A stretch of 64,000 nt of DNA from Wuchereria bancrofti (GCA_005281725.1 SSBO01000012.1:2834194-2898193), one strand, 5' to 3'; positions 23,862 through 50,923 are shown, counted from the first letter of the stretch. Numbers and translations are program-made. The notes: generated by a model not told the origin, from the letters alone.

Positions 23862-26800
23862 ATGCCGTGTTCATTTCGAGCCCGTGTAAACCAACTTTGG
23901 TCTATATGGTACACTATAGTGATGGTACTTCTACAGATTTACTTAATTTATCTTGGTTTCGAACGTTACCGGTTATATTCGGAAATGAAATGGCCTCATG
24001 GTGCCTATCCGAGCCTATGGTTAAGTGTTTATGTTATACTGTATTCCTCATGCATACCTGGTTTACTATTGTTTATGGCATTTGGAATATTCAAATCTGG
24101 CAATGTTGCTGGCGATAACGATCGACTTGGTGCTCGAATTGATCGTGTTATTGAAATTACTCAGAGTTCACATGAATATAGAAAAGGTGTTTTATGCTGA
24201 TTAACGAATTTTTACAAATCTTATGCTAAATTGAGAATTCAGAAGTGTTAAATTGGACCTAATCTTTGCTTTGTATTGCAGGAAGATGCTCACTTTTGCG
24301 ATGCATCAAGTCACTATGGCAGCATGCACCACCGTTGCCACAACTTATTCATCTGTTGATGGCGCTTTTTCAATTATTCGCCCAACAAGTGATGTTATCA
24401 CAACTTTATCGATACGGTTTCATCAATTCCGGTAAAATTATTAGTACCTTTTAGTTTTGAAATCTGAACTTGTTTTCTCTTCTAGCACGCAAAGCATACA
24501 CAACTCATATTTTTTTATTTCATATTGGCGAAATCATTTTTGAGAAAAAAGAAAAAAGAATTGGCCTTTCTTTAAACGATTGTAATATTATGCAAAGATC
24601 CGAATTTCCGACGTTTTAAGTGATTTATCCTTTTCTATAATTTTTTTTTCGTTCTTTATATATATATGACATGTGTGTTAATGGGTGAATATATTTGGTT
24701 ATTTGAGTATACCTCATACGTTGATGTCCTTATATACATGAAAGATGTCCTATACCAGGCAGTGCCAAATGCCTATTGATTTCGGTAAATATAGTGAAAT
24801 AGCCAGAAAGCATCTTTTTAATAAAAAAGCCTAGCAAAAGGCAACGCATGAAGTTGAAGGAGAAAAGAGTGTCGGGAATGAGACTTAAAAAACTTGGAAA
24901 TACTCGATATTGCTTCCCTTCCCATACTTTATTGACTTTCTTTCGTCTTACGTCTTTTCTTCATTTGATTTGGCACTAATAAATACAAGTGAATGTTTGT
25001 GATTATCTTTTAATTAGTCCATAGTCATTATCAGAACCGATGGAATAATTACTTGGCCAGATGCAAATAGAAAAATTCTGGTAATATACAAATTGGGAAA
25101 ATAATAAGACAGTATTTGGAGGAGTTTGAAATTTCATAACAATTTAATCTTCTAAAAAGTCAGTGTATGTCCGAAAAAGCAGTCGATTACAAGTAGGTGT
25201 AACATGGTGTGGATTATTTTTCATGTTGTTACTTGAAGTTTTTAACAAATTTTGACTTTAAGCTTGGTCAATAAATATTATCAAGTATATTTAACCGTCG
25301 AGATCAATATTAATAACCTCTTTTGTTCAATTCAGATACCAAGTTTAAAATTGATGAAAAGATGTATGAAAAGCACATAGCATGAAAATGCAGTGGGAAT
25401 TGATAGCATAATTTATTTGACCCATTTGCGCACTTCCTTTGACTTTCATAATCGAACGACGTCACTAATCCTCTGAAAAGCTTCAGAATACTTTTATTAA
25501 TTGATGCTGGAAATTGTTCGGAGTCATTCACACTAAGAGCTCTATCATTCCAGCTGTTTACTAAGATTGTGGTAAATTTTAAAAAATAAAAGATTTATTT
25601 TGCTAGCATCAAAATTGAGTGGGAGGTCTTGAGATCGGAAATTAATATTCCTCTTTACTAAATGTAGGCAGTAATTCTGAATTTCGAAATAACTTCGATC
25701 ATTAAATTTTTTTCAGTGTTTCCAAATTACTAACGAGCTTCAGAACATTAGTACTTTGCATGATAATCATGTCTTTGAAAAAAGTCATATAAATTTGCAG
25801 GTGATTTTTTGAACACAGAACTCGATTTCGTGTATCAGCGTGCTCGACAACTGGCGGCAAATCTGCCTATGTTCGATAATCGATTGCAGGGTTTTCGTAT
25901 ATCGGCACAAGATTTGACTGCTACACCAATCAGTCCTAATTTATTACCAAGTAAAATTCAATCTTACTACCATCTCCAGAGCTAAAAAAATGTGTAGGGG
26001 CTAGGTGGTCTAAATGATATCTATCTTACCTGATATCATTTAGTAAGAATTCAGAAGACAAAATAATAAAAATATTCAGTATTGATGCATGCTCGTTTGT
26101 TTGGAATACCGTTGGAATTCGTCAATTTACTGATTGCACTATTCGTCTACACGTGTGCTTATTCAGCAGTTTTCTGGCATACCAACAAGCCGTTTAGTTT
26201 CATATTTTCTCTTCATTTATTGATTTACTCGACGACAATCATTTGGTCTTATCTCGGGTTTAGTGTTCTTCATCGTATACAAGAAACAAGCTACGCTAGT
26301 ATCCGACCGATCGGTCTCGGTATGTTCAACTGTTTACGTACTTATTTATTTATTTTTTTCTTTTTTTTGATCATTTTTCAGTAAATTTTGTTAATTTGAC
26401 ATTGAATGTATGAGTAACTCTTGTTTTCAAATTTTCTTCTCATTTCAAATCTCATTATAACCATCAAATTAGTTAGATCACCTGGTTTAGGACAATATTT
26501 GATCTCTTCACGTCCCTTAAAAATTTATCATCCATCCGCAATTATTGCCACCTATGTTATGACGATTGTGCTTATTAGTATTGCACCCGTTGCATTGTAT
26601 ATGTATGGTTACAGCAAATATTTTGTAAGTTGCCTTTGAATTTCCTTTTTTTTTTTAAATCTTTGACAACTTGAAAATCAAAGTCCTTCACTGAAAACTA
26701 AGAATTTGACCCCCCTCAAAATATAATATCTTTATCAGATAAGTATGTCAAATGTGCGGCAAAAGAGTGCTTTTCAAAACCAAACTAGTAGTATTAATGG

Positions 26801-29800
26801 TGCGCAGAGTGAGTATTCAGAATACCGTCTCCGGAGCTCATCCAAGGTGCCACAAGCCAGACTATGTTGTGATGGGTATGTTTTGGTATATTTTTGTAAT
26901 GTAAATAATATTTATAGAGAAATTATGAACTTTTGCAAGCAATTTCTGCAGTAAATAGTATATTGAAACACTTCGTAAAATTTGAATTCCTTCTTGAAGT
27001 GATTAAAGTCAGTGATTTGAATTATTTTAGATATGCACCTCACATATTTGCAATAATTTTGCTTGTTTTAATTGTTATAACCAAAGCTCCAACTATATAT
27101 GCCCATATGGTTATCTATCAGGTAATTAAGCTACTCGTGTATTTTTTTCACAGATCTCACCATGTAATCGCATGCTTCAAATTGGTTTTTTTTTTACTGT
27201 GAAGAAAATGAGATTTTAACTATTGTGAAAAGTGTTTTGGGTTTACACAACTTCAATAACTGGTTCATTCAGGATTCAGGAAACTGCATTTATTTAAAAT
27301 GAGGAAAATTTGTAGGAGGAAACTACTGTAGGAAAAAAGGTCATCGACTAAGAATTTTATTTTCAGCATGAAGAAAAAGCGTTATTGTTATCTTGTATCG
27401 TTGTTGATATTGTTTTTCTCTTTGCTTGGATTATTCTCTGGCTTATACTTACACTTAAAAGAGATTGGAATTTCAAAGTTGTTCATCAAGTGCATGAAAT
27501 TATTGCTTTGCAAGTAATAAATAACTTAAGTTTATTTATGCTTTGGTTGTGGTAATATCTAATGAGGATATGGCAGTGTCCCTTACAAAAAGTTTTATGA
27601 TTATTTAAAAATGAACAGATAATAAAAAATTCCCATTTTCTAGCAAACTCATGATTTGTAACTTGATGGAACTTAATTAGTGTTATTTTTTAATTGAATG
27701 AAAAGAAAGTGTTGCGGACAACTTTTCTGACTAACTGAAAAGTTGCAGAATGGGCCTCAGACGATGATTGCTTCGCCCAAAAAAATCATGGAAAAGAAAC
27801 CATCTGAATTAAAAAATTCATTGATATTAATGCATGGTGACCAGGTAGAATCTGATTTTTTGGGTTTTTTAATGAAATTTTTTAATTTTATTAGTGAAAT
27901 ATTAATTATGAATCGAAAATTTCTTCGTTTCCAAACTTCCATTCATTTTGATGTTTGTAAATCGATGAGGGTGTTAAATGTAAGAATGATGCTTTATCGC
28001 ACTTAGAATTCCAGATATATCTTACGGATGATACCATAGCTAAAAAGTCATTATTACGACAAACACAGAAAATCGTGATTGGCACTGCAAGCGAAGATAT
28101 TTACTGGTTGAAAGGAAATAATACGCAGTCACCCACAACGAGGTTCTTTGATGCTTCACTATTGTAATTTTTTCTTTCCTTTTTTACTTAAATGACCTAG
28201 TCGTACTTACTTAGCCGCTTCCTACTTACTATTTTGTTTACGATATTTCTATGATCTTCATGCTGTACTTCTTCAGAAGAGTTCCACAATGTGAAAATGT
28301 GAAAGGAACACCGGAAATGAATCGGCTTCTTGGTACATCTGCAGTTCATCGGCAAAGTAGCGACGAAAACTCCTCACCCACTGCTGCATACCATACGGCA
28401 TGTTGACGAAATTTTGTTCATTTCTTACTGTAAAAGATTTCGGTGCTATAATACTAGTAAAAGGAAGATTTCCAATTCTTGTTTTAAATTAATTCAGGAA
28501 TTGGTATTTTAATCTTTTCTACATTAATATGCAGATTTCTCATACCATACAATCACAAATGACGCATCCATCGCAACAACGGATTATAATGAATATTCCC
28601 AAATATTCCAGTGAGGCAAAAGTTTCAGCAAATGTAACAGTACCCAGGAATACATTTGGAACATTCCAGGTTTGTAGATTTATGTAGGTCAGTTTTGGTA
28701 GAAATTTTGGAGCTTTTCACATTTGCAAGTTTACTTAGCATTTCCTTAAAAATTCAAATTGAAATTTGGATTTCTTGATTCTGATTTCCCTAAAAACTGC
28801 CCTGAAGTCGCTCTTTTCAATTTTTAGCGAGCTCAAGGATCGGAGTATGCATCCCGTAGCAGTCGGCAAGTGATGCAAAATCCCCGAAGACCATCCCTAC
28901 AAAATTCGATGAGCGCATGCAGTGGAAACAATACTTCTGATATTACACCTTTGACGGTGAACATAAACTTCCTTTTCGACTTTTTATAAATAATGAAATA
29001 GGAGAGGTAAGGGAATTATCAAAATCTAAAAGATATGTACAGTTCTTACTACGTTTTGCTTCATAGTGTTTGAAGTATAGTACTGCTTTGTCATAATTTG
29101 ATGGTAGACAGTTTCAAAACAGACAAAACTTTTTATGCAAATGAAATCATGTCCAAGCTGTTTTGTAGTTTCTCCTTACAGCGGAATCATTGTTTAGCAA
29201 CAGGAGGCATATGCTTCAATTCTCAAAAACCGGACTGGGCAAATGGAAACAATAACACGAAGACGTGGTTCCAAAGATGACGGAGCAGTTAACATTGGGT
29301 TTGGAAATGTGAGTGTTTCATACGGAACACATGCGACTTATGGTCGACCTCAGGTTCAGAATGAATTTTCTTTATTTTTTTTTAGTACCATGTAATTGTG
29401 GCATCTTCCAGAAGTAGCAATTTGGTAGTTCTGATTATCTGAAAATTATAGACGTTCTCATTCTTCTGAATGATGTGAAGAATGTTTTGGGGTTACAAAA
29501 AATAGGATTTGAGTTATTTTCAGCACACTTTATTAATTTTTATAGACTCGTGCTTTTTAGAATCAGCAATTAATACAACAAGCTGCTGTTCAAGCTGCTC
29601 AGGCAGCTCAAGTGAGTCGAAATAAGGACACTGTTTATAAAAGAACACAGGACACTATTTACAACAAAACACAGGTTCTTTCTTCAGTTACTTTTATCAA
29701 ATTTCGACTATACATTTCCAAAAAAAATTATAAGAATGAGACCTAACTCTTAGTCCAGTTTTAGTTGATTATATCATTTCAGACTAATACATCGCAGAAT

Positions 29801-31453
29801 GTGTTGGAGAGTGGGCCAGCATCTTCAGTGCTTTCAATCCGAAGTAGTCCCATCGCTGAAAATCGTTTAGGTACACGCACATCTATTTCCAGCAGGTTGG
29901 CATTTTTTTAACCCTTCCACTCTATCAGTTGTTTAATTAAAAAGTAATGAATATCTTTTTAAATTTCTGAATGGATATCTTTTTAAATCTTTGAATAATT
30001 ATAATTGTATAGCAAAAGTTTATATCTAAAACCGTGATAAAAGTCATCAAAACTTTCCAGGGAACATTCGCCGTATCAAAGAGCTCCTAACCTAAAATTA
30101 TCGTCATTCAATAGCGTTATTCCTGCTGTTGATTCGCATAAGCTAATTAGTATCGAACAACAACAGCAGAATTCTGGTGCTGGATATATCTATGGAAACT
30201 GGTCACAACAGCGACAAACTTCACAGATCTCTCAGGCAGTGGACTGGGCAAGTTCCTCATCATATGATAAGGTTTGTTTATTTGTTTCCACCGAAGTCGT
30301 TCCATTGAAATTCTAAGCCATTATTGCTTCAAAAGGAAATGAGTGTAAGTATATGTGTCCATTTTTTTGATTAGAATTTACACAATAATTTAAAAGCTGT
30401 ACAACAAAGTCGTATAGCTTTATGTCAGAATTTATGAAATCGAATACCTTCAAAGAACTCTGGCGGTACATATTTCTCTGGCAGTACGTATTTCTCCAAG
30501 GAATGTCTCATAACCATAACTACTGTAGTACTTATTCTTTTTTAGGTTTTTTACATTTAAAGTAAGATTTTGCATTTGGGCGTGAGTTGCTACGTTTTGA
30601 GAATTCGTTTGTTTTCCATATCTTTTTTTTCTCTCACAAATGCAACTAATAACTTCGTTTTGAAATAGTAATCTGATAGTAATATGAATGTGCAAATTTC
30701 TCGTGCTACAATATAAACAAATGAAGTTTGAATTTTTCCAATTATTTACCTGAAAATATGAAACGCGTGCTTTTAGTGTTTTGCTGTGTGTGCTTCTAAC
30801 GTTTTTGAATACAAGTTTGGTGTGATGACAAAAATAATTATTGTTCCACAGCACTACTTGCATTTTTTACTGTAAGCAATTCTTTTTGCAAACCTGAAAA
30901 AAGTGGTACGGCACACTGACTAAATGAATGAATAATTATTTCAATTCAGCAAATGTGACACATTAGTTCATCTTAGCATGAAGATTTTCAGGTTCCATCT
31001 ACAGCTAGTACAATTCAGCAGGAACAATGTTGCACTCCCACATCGACGCTAACTAGTCAAGGCAGTGCAAGTAACTATTCGTCGCAACGAGCACCTACGC
31101 CAGGATCGCCCAATTCACAAAATATTTATAGCGGTGGACGATTTGTAAGCAGCCGCACAACTGGTACTGTTAGTCTTTACGGTAATTTGGGTCCTGAGTA
31201 CGGTACATCACATTTGGGAGACAGTGATCGAACATTGAGAGCTCAGCAGCAACCAAAATCATCGCGCACCACAATTGTTAGTGGAAGTACGTCGACACGA
31301 CATCAGATTAAGACTAGCATTGGTGGTTCATGTCAAGATGATTCAGCTAATTACAGTTTAACATCCAGTAATGAATCTGCAGAAAATGCTCGTCTTAGTG
31401 GACAAACAAATCGCATTATGGATTCAGCTGAATTTGCTACCAGTATTGTTTGA
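23862..31453 (+). CDS. Tincar-like multi-pass membrane protein
   Basis: Exons start at 23862, 24282, 25801, 26080, 26491, 26739, 27031, 27367, 27749, 28015, 28277, (about 28442), 28535, 28828, 29198, 29561, 29783, 30061 and 30992, encoding about 1,020 residues. The first half has around eight hydrophobic helices: WYTIVMVLLQIYLIYL, LWLSVYVILYSSCIPGLLL, LLIALFVYTCAYSAVF, IIATYVMTIVLISIAP, IFAIILLVLIVITKA, and a last one ending AWIILWLILTLKRDWNFK. The second half is a long hydrophilic tail rich in S/Q/N. Segments TELDFVY, VFWHTNKPFSFIFSLHLL, YMYGYSKY and WIILWLILTLKRDWNFK match what I recall of Drosophila Tincar, an eight-helix protein of heart, gut and eye development with unknown biochemical role. 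An in-frame ATG at 23841 could add seven residues. The join between 28401 and 28535 is out of frame unless a small extra exon intervenes. An AATAAA follows at 31763-31768. Confidence 0.8.
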
Positions 31454-33054
31454 ATTATATTTTATTGTATAATCAATATTCAATTGTTCCATTTTCTTCG
31501 ATGTTAAAATCTAGGAAAATGCACGGAAGAAAATTCTCTCAGTTCAAAAGTAACTAGTTTGCTGGTTGCTTGCTGCTTAGTTACCTCATCCCAATAATTT
31601 AGTCCTGTAAACTTCTCCCAATTTGAACTGTTATTCTTCATGATCACGTAGCATACAGTTGGCAAAATGAGTTGCATTTCACACTTAAGTCACTCTCTTA
31701 TGTATTTTATCCTTGTATAATTTTCTGAAGCATAATATTGTTGATGTCTAACAGTTTATTACAATAAATTTTCTCGTACAAATAATTCAATTTGACCTTA
31801 TCGCAATGCAAGAATAATCTGTACAGTTAGGTAAAAAATACTATAGGAAGCTCAAAGCAAAAAACAACCAACAAATAACCTTAAAACAACAGCGAGAAAC
31901 ATTGAAAGTGGCAAATAAATTATATAAGGAGTGTGGGTTAAATCAATTAATAATATATGCAAAGTCCCGGAGTTCCATGTACAATCCATGACATAATCAT
32001 AATGACATATATTGAATGGTTATGCAATCCCGAAGATCCTTTTAAATACAAGCACAGCAAATGATTAGATTTAATTAGTCTAATTATTATTACAATTTCT
32101 TAAGGTTATTTTAGTAAATAATGAGTAAGAGGGAAATTCCATCTAGAAACGTTCAATTAACTAACTGTTCGGTACTTAGCACTGCATGTAACCGGAATCT
32201 ACATCGGCAAACACAATATAGCAACGTTATCTTTTCCAAGCAGGTATTTATCTAATCTACAAATTCCCAGTCTGAAAATTAAAGCCTGTGGGTCTTTGAA
32301 ATCTATCTCAGTTGAAATGCTGGTCATTATTTTTCATAAACTTTTTTATTCAATATAAAATGAGTAAAATTAGTGTATGCAACATAGAACTGATCTCAGA
32401 CTGTTTGCAATTGATATTTTTGTGATCAAACATCGATTAAAGAATTGATAACGCATAGGCTTATCTGTTCTAATATATACTTTCCAGCAGTTGCAGGTAA
32501 CAAAAATTACCTCACCTTTTCCTTCGTTGGATATCTCCTTCCCAACGAAACTAATATATATCGTTGTATATCATACTCCAGAAAAGACAAAAATCAATGT
32601 CCCATAAGATGGCGGAGAATGCTAACTTTATGTTGATCTTGACAATATTCATTTTTAAGCATCAGGTGGCATCAGGCGGCTAAATAACTTACCAGCCAAA
32701 CAGTATCATGAACATCCAGTTATTTTTGGATTCAAATTCCGAATTTGTAAAAATAATTGCAAAGTAAAGACATAATAAAGTTTAGGGTTTTATTTCATGA
32801 TCCTTTATCAAAAGCAAACAGAACGAGGATATTACATTCAATTTGTTACCAGTATTGGTTCAGATAGTCTATCTATTAAAGTCTTCATGGAGTTATTTAA
32901 ATCCCTGGATTTTTTTCTTCTGGTAACATTAAAACTGGAGAAAACTTTTAATACAAATAAAGTGATCAAAAAAATTTGTAGTATTTTAAACTAGGATGAT
33001 TTTTAAACATGCATCCTTATCTCATCTCGCGGTTGAAGAAGAGCTTTTCAAGTA
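31454..33054. other. Intergenic, convergent 3' ends
   Basis: This stretch separates the end of tincar (plus) from the end of the small membrane protein gene (minus). It holds AATAAA at 31763-31768 for the former and TTTATT at 32789-32794 (AATAAA on the minus strand) for the latter. Short frames at 32445 and 32797 look like chance. Confidence 0.5.
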
Positions 33055-34745
33055 TCAGTATTGATTAGGTCCACCAACATACGGATAATAACCACTTTCA
33101 TTTCGATTTTCAAATGTAGTTAGATTTGCCTGCAAATTAACTCGAAGAAGCAGAGTTTCAAGCTTAATTTCAGATTACCATTATTTTATATGAAATTGAA
33201 TTCAGATGAATAAATCCTACACATCACAGTTTTTTTTTAGAAAGTTAAAAAAAACCTATGTATGAAACGAACTTGTGATATGGCTGGACTCATTCCATCC
33301 AATGATTGGTTAATGAATCGTTTTTGACGCTTATCTTTGGCACGATTATACAACCAGCAAAATAATGTTACGAAAAGGGAAAGAAGTACAAAAACACAAA
33401 ACAGAGCAAGGAGTGCAATTGCCCAAGCGTACTTTTTTTCTTGCCTGTAAAATGGTTCCTTTTTTTTTTTCGATGACCTCTCTCTCGTAGGATTTTAAAA
33501 ACAGGGAAAGTTAGGGAAAATCCATTGAAATCCATTTCGCAGGTGAAAAAAGCCTATTAATCGGGAGAGAAACTGTAGTCTTATTTAACTACATGGAAAA
33601 TTAACCATGAAGAATTTCTGCAGCACGCTGTTTCACAACATCCAGCATTTGCTAGACATCGTTCGATGACATGAACTGAAGAATTTTCTATTCCATATAT
33701 ACAGTCAACGAAATTTGCATCATTTGCTGCAAATCATTAATAAAATATAGCCATAAGAAGTTATAAATTTCAATTCAGTCAATATCTCAAATGCATGGAA
33801 GCAAATAAAAAAATAATTAATTGCAACAATTACTGCATGAATTATGTGTATTACAAATACTGTCTCATAAATCAGCACAATATGCTTTCCGTCATGACGA
33901 ACAAATAGCATGGTAGAACTAATAATGTAAGTAGAACAATGAATGTCAAAAGGTCATCATCAATGAAGAGAGAACCTCATCAAAATTACAGCTCACCGAT
34001 TTCAGAAATAGCTCATTTAAATTATGTTGTGATTAATTTCATTATTGAATTAGTTTATTCTCAGAATAACTGGTTGCTTTACAACTCTATGAAATGAATA
34101 AAGTTACGTCTCCAAAAAACTGCATTTTTCAATACAACCAACCATACACTTCTGATAACTGCAACTTCACTGCTTAGTTATTTAGCAACTTCACTGTTTA
34201 GTTATTTAATTAACTTACGGTCTGTCTTTTGGTCAAGGAGTCTGTTGGCCCCTATTAACCTTAGCCGTGTTTCATTTCCAAACTGTAATTCAGAGTTTTC
34301 AAATCCAGTATCGTACTGTAACGGAAATGGTTGCTTGGTTTTATTTGACACATACTGATAACCTAAAACTGTTCATAAAATTTCCTGGATATAGATAGGA
34401 TGTGAGCTAAAGAGCTGTTCGTAAGGAATAAACAAAAAGAGGAAAAGGATGTACCAATCCACTTATTTGCTTAGAGTTTACTCAATTACAGATTTCACAG
34501 CAAATACAAGATCTAAGGCAAAGAAAGGATTTAAAAAAGAAAAACCATTCAAAGTATATTTGGTTATCGGATAAAGATATCGGCATGTGTCATAGTATGA
34601 TAATTATCAAATTGTGAATTAGTGGCTAACCCGGTGCATCCCATCTGGACCACGGCGATGGATGTACTTGAGCCATGAACAATTCCAATGAATTATCAAT
34701 AATTATGCACACTGCAGGACAGTAACTGATTTCATTTTTACTCAT
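33055..34745 (-). CDS. Small cysteine-rich single-pass membrane protein, 5' end uncertain
   Basis: Five exons join in phase: 34745-34631, 34362-34219, 33726-33606, 33444-33273 and 33129-33055. They give about 208 residues. After a hydrophilic part with NET and NSS glycosylation-type sites there is a cysteine cluster (DCIYGIENSS, then RCLANAGCCETACCRNSSW). A strong transmembrane helix follows (WAIALLALFCVFVLLSLFV), then a basic stop-transfer segment NRAKDKRQKR. A short tail is rich in Y, G and N and ends YPYVGGPNQY. This reads as type I topology: extracellular cysteines, one helix, short cytosolic tail. The cluster resembles the nematode CX module, but I cannot confirm that. A type I protein should have a signal peptide, and none is visible after the ATG at 34745. 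An acceptor CCTGCAG (intron ending at 34718) offers an alternative exon start, with the true first exon further upstream. Confidence 0.6.
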
Positions 34746-37700
34746 TTTTATTCAATTTATACAAAGTACAATCAAAAAAATAACTCGCAATGTAATTAAT
34801 AAGGAATACTGAATATAACCTAATAAAACAGGACAATTTCTCCTCTTTTGTCACTCCATTCCTTCTAATCGTTTTTTCAAAGCCGTTTTTTAAAAAAAGG
34901 AAATTGTTGTATTTGAAAAAAAAAAATTTTTTTTTAAAAATAAATAGATTCGTACCATAATTTTAGCATAGCTAGAATATGTCAAGATTATATGGAATGC
35001 TGATTATTCGTTAAGGAGTATAGAAAGGAATGTTAAAAGAAAGCATTGAGAAACAAAGGTAGTAGAGGTCGGGTAGGACAGACACAGTAAAGATACATGA
35101 AAGTTTCGAGTTGGGCAAACATTAAAAACTGACAAATATCTTGCAATGAACACGCAACAGGATAAAAATATATATGCCACATTTCCAATGCTCACTGAAA
35201 CGTTTTCTAACATGACTTTTAAAACTTCTCCTCAAAAGGAAAACTTTCACTGAAGGGTAATAGATAGCTAAACTAGTAAATGCATGGGAGCTATGAACGG
35301 ACAGTTAATTCTTGAAGCGTTCAATTACAAGTTCGTTTTTATCACAAATAAAAACCCCGACATTAAACAAATGCAGGAAAAAATCTAGAAATTTAGAATA
35401 CTCCTTACCAACACTGTAGCACTTGTAAGAGTGATGGAAATGTTTGTGAAAAAACAACGGATGAAATCATTGCAATACCAGTGACATAAGAGATACAGTT
35501 ATTACTCAGTTTGTTGAATTTGTCGTGGTAGCAAGTGTAAGTTGTGCAAACACCGATTTAGCACAACTTATACAATATTGCACACCCACTCATTATCCAT
35601 ATGCTTCCAATGACACCTTCATCTATCATGTTAGTAAATACAGATATGCCTCTTGGTTTTCCAGAAACAACTTTACATATATTCAATCTATATTATATAT
35701 ATTTCAAACTTTGTTGGGTCAGTATTGCCATTTTCACTGCATTCTGGCTGAAGGAACAGAAACTAAAGTTTATTATCTCAAAGGAAGGAAAAAATGTTAT
35801 AGATATTGATCCACTTGCATCTTGCTTCATATAAATCGTAGCTTATATAATTTGAAAAACCATTTGAAAAGTACTAACATAATGGTATGTATGGGATAAA
35901 ATATTTTGAAAAATCACATATAATAATTATTAGAATCCATGTCGCCGCCTTTTTATTAATCTTAAGCTATCAAAGAAACACTTTTCAAAATCATTGACTT
36001 ACATGCAACATATCTCTTTCAAAATGAGGGATAAACTACATAATACATATTATTACAACGAAACATATCAAACTGGTTAAGTAGTCACATGCATTAACTA
36101 TATATAAAACTGACATCAATTGAATCGATACTTCGTTTGTTTGATCAGAACAACGTTTGAAGTGAGGAATGAAGTGAACTGCGAAATATTCGGAAAAAAG
36201 TGAATCAAATAAATATCTACAGTCACAAAAAAGAAGTTTGAAATTAAAGTTGGATAAGCAACAAATGAGAATCTTCAAATACAATTTATGAAAATTGATG
36301 AGAAAGGGGTAGTTCCTACACTTTTTTTGTAAATGAATTAAAATGAGCCCACTGTAGTAAATCACCTAGATATATGAATATAAAAGATTAACTTGACGTC
36401 CTTATATCCGAAAAGCTTATTTTAGAGGTAAAACGAAGTTTAACATTTGTCAACTGGTCAAATAAACGGTACGGAATACTAGTTCGGATACGGAAGCTAC
36501 GCTGGATAGTATATCGAAATCCTAAGCGGCAAATGGTGGATCAAGATAAATAATACTCGATGACGACTACAAGGGAAATCTGTCCGAAACCAGTTTTTAA
36601 AACAATTCCTCCTCCCCACAGCTTAACATCTAACATTTACGACGTCCTCGTCTCACATCCCAGTAAGAAAATGCAGAAAAACTGTCTGCTGGGTAGAAAG
36701 ATACCCAATAATTCCTCACGTTGCACGTGTGACCAACACCCCCAAAACTCAATTTTCCTGAGCGAAAATTGCCAACAATAGGTTTGGGTGTGCTCTCTGC
36801 CCTTTCCTCGAAGATTAAAAGGAAACCGGTCCGAAAAGCTCGCAAGTACAAACTGGACTAGTACTGGTCGAAATGCTGTGAGTGGGCTGCAACCGTTGCA
36901 GAAAGCAGTTTGCATGATTTGGGCTCACATGTACCAATGGACGAAACCATAAAACCATTTAAAATATATTTGCTCATTACACGATAAATTAGAAGACCAA
37001 AAGTCTGTCAAACATAGTACTCTGGAATGGACAACAACACCACATCCAGCCCTTAACAAAGGCATTTCCATACGAAAATGAAAATATTTACTGTTTTGAC
37101 ATGTTAACAATACCAGGATTCTACCCCACCCTCTACATAGGCATATTTTCGCAAAATGTATAACACTGACTCTGGTAACATGAAAGAGAAAAAAAACAAA
37201 TGCGGTTCTCTATGAGCGCTTTCCATGAACACTTTATACGTGGGTTGGAAAAGCGAGAATAGGATTCGACGGAAACAAAAACACACTTCACCTACCAACT
37301 TTAACATTAAGAAAAAAAATGTCTAGTTCCATTTTATTACTAGGTGTAGGTATCCCCTAAAATAAATCCCAAAATAAATAATGAACAATGCAATTAAGGA
37401 ACACATCAATAAAGTAACTGACGAAGTAATGCTAGAATAAAGGATGTTAAAGAAATTTAAATAAACAACTGCCGGAAACACAAAACATTTAGTTATCATG
37501 ATAAATGCGACAAAGCAACAGAAATCATAACTGAATAGTAAAATAATAAAAATCACCGTAACAAGAAATCAAAACCACTGTATATACAGGTCATATTCAA
37601 TGTAAAAAATTAACTGGCAAAAAAGAGAACGAAGTTTTGTATTAAAAAGCAACCATGAAACATAATTCATTTATATCATGCCACATATATATATATATAT

Positions 37701-38608
37701 CCACACACATACATACATACATACACACACATCCACATATATCACCAATAATGGAAAACTTTACTTGCGGTAAAATGAGATATAAATACACGAAGCAAAT
37801 ACACACACAGGTAGACATACACACAGACGTACGTACACAAGCATCCACATCAGTCAAAAAACCTATAACCGACCTTTCGTTTCAGTACTACCAATGTCTC
37901 TATTTGGATAATGAAATTACACACAAAATCAATAATTTATAACCACTGACAACAAGCTCCCAAAATTTTCTTTTTTGAAACGAACCCAACTAGAAAAGGA
38001 AAATGGTAATAGAAACAAATTACTTCCACATACCAAAATCTGTCATATAAATATATCCAAGTTTCCCATCGTTCTATCTATAATAATGAACGAAATCTAA
38101 ATACCATAATATAATCAAGCTGAACCAGTAACTGTCACTACTAATAACTTTTCATAAATCACTGCTTTCTTAGATCTTCCAACATACAGCTAATAACAAA
38201 ATTAAAACACCCTCTCAATCACTGCCGTTGCAGCAAATCGGTTTTTGTCTCTAGATTCTATTTAAACATTTGCAAATACCTTTCCATAAGCAAAACAAGA
38301 TAAAAAGGCAAGAGCCGATATTTGACGGGCAATACTTACGCCATAAGAGGTCTGTCAAATAGCAAAGTTTCACAAAAAACTTCACAGGCAAGATGAGACA
38401 CAGGCTTTGCGCTTTTTATGTTTATTTGCAAATGACGTTTCATAAATGGAACAAAGCCAGTAAAACTCACAAATGTTAATAGGGAAAAACTATTTTCATC
38501 GGTTTAATCAGTTTTACCAGTGCCGAATACATATTAGTCTCATAGTTGCGTATCCATTAGTCAACAAACCTAATTAAAGTGAAATGTGAGAAAATATTAA
38601 AGATCAAC
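34746..38608. other. Intergenic region upstream of the membrane protein gene
   Basis: Two blocks may hold missing 5' exons of the minus-strand membrane protein. A minus-strand segment near 35.4-35.6 kb contains TTYTCYHDKFNKLSNNC, and a GC-richer block at 36.5-37.0 kb has several overlapping frames. Neither could be joined in phase to the exon at 34745. A TTTATT at 38421-38426 is a plausible poly(A) signal for ctbp-1 on the minus strand. The rest is AT-rich with microsatellites near 37.7 kb. Confidence 0.35.
37684..37740. repeat. Compound microsatellite (AT)n, (ACAT)n, (CA)n
   Basis: An AT run is followed by four ACAT-type units and a short CA run. It is read through by small chance frames on both strands (37642-37857 minus, 37655-37942 plus), whose products are repetitive and not called. 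Confidence 0.9.

Positions 38609-50923
<12,315 letters not shown>

Noticed and set aside
37642..37942. Short frames on both strands with I/Y/T/H repeats
   Set aside because: They translate a compound microsatellite.
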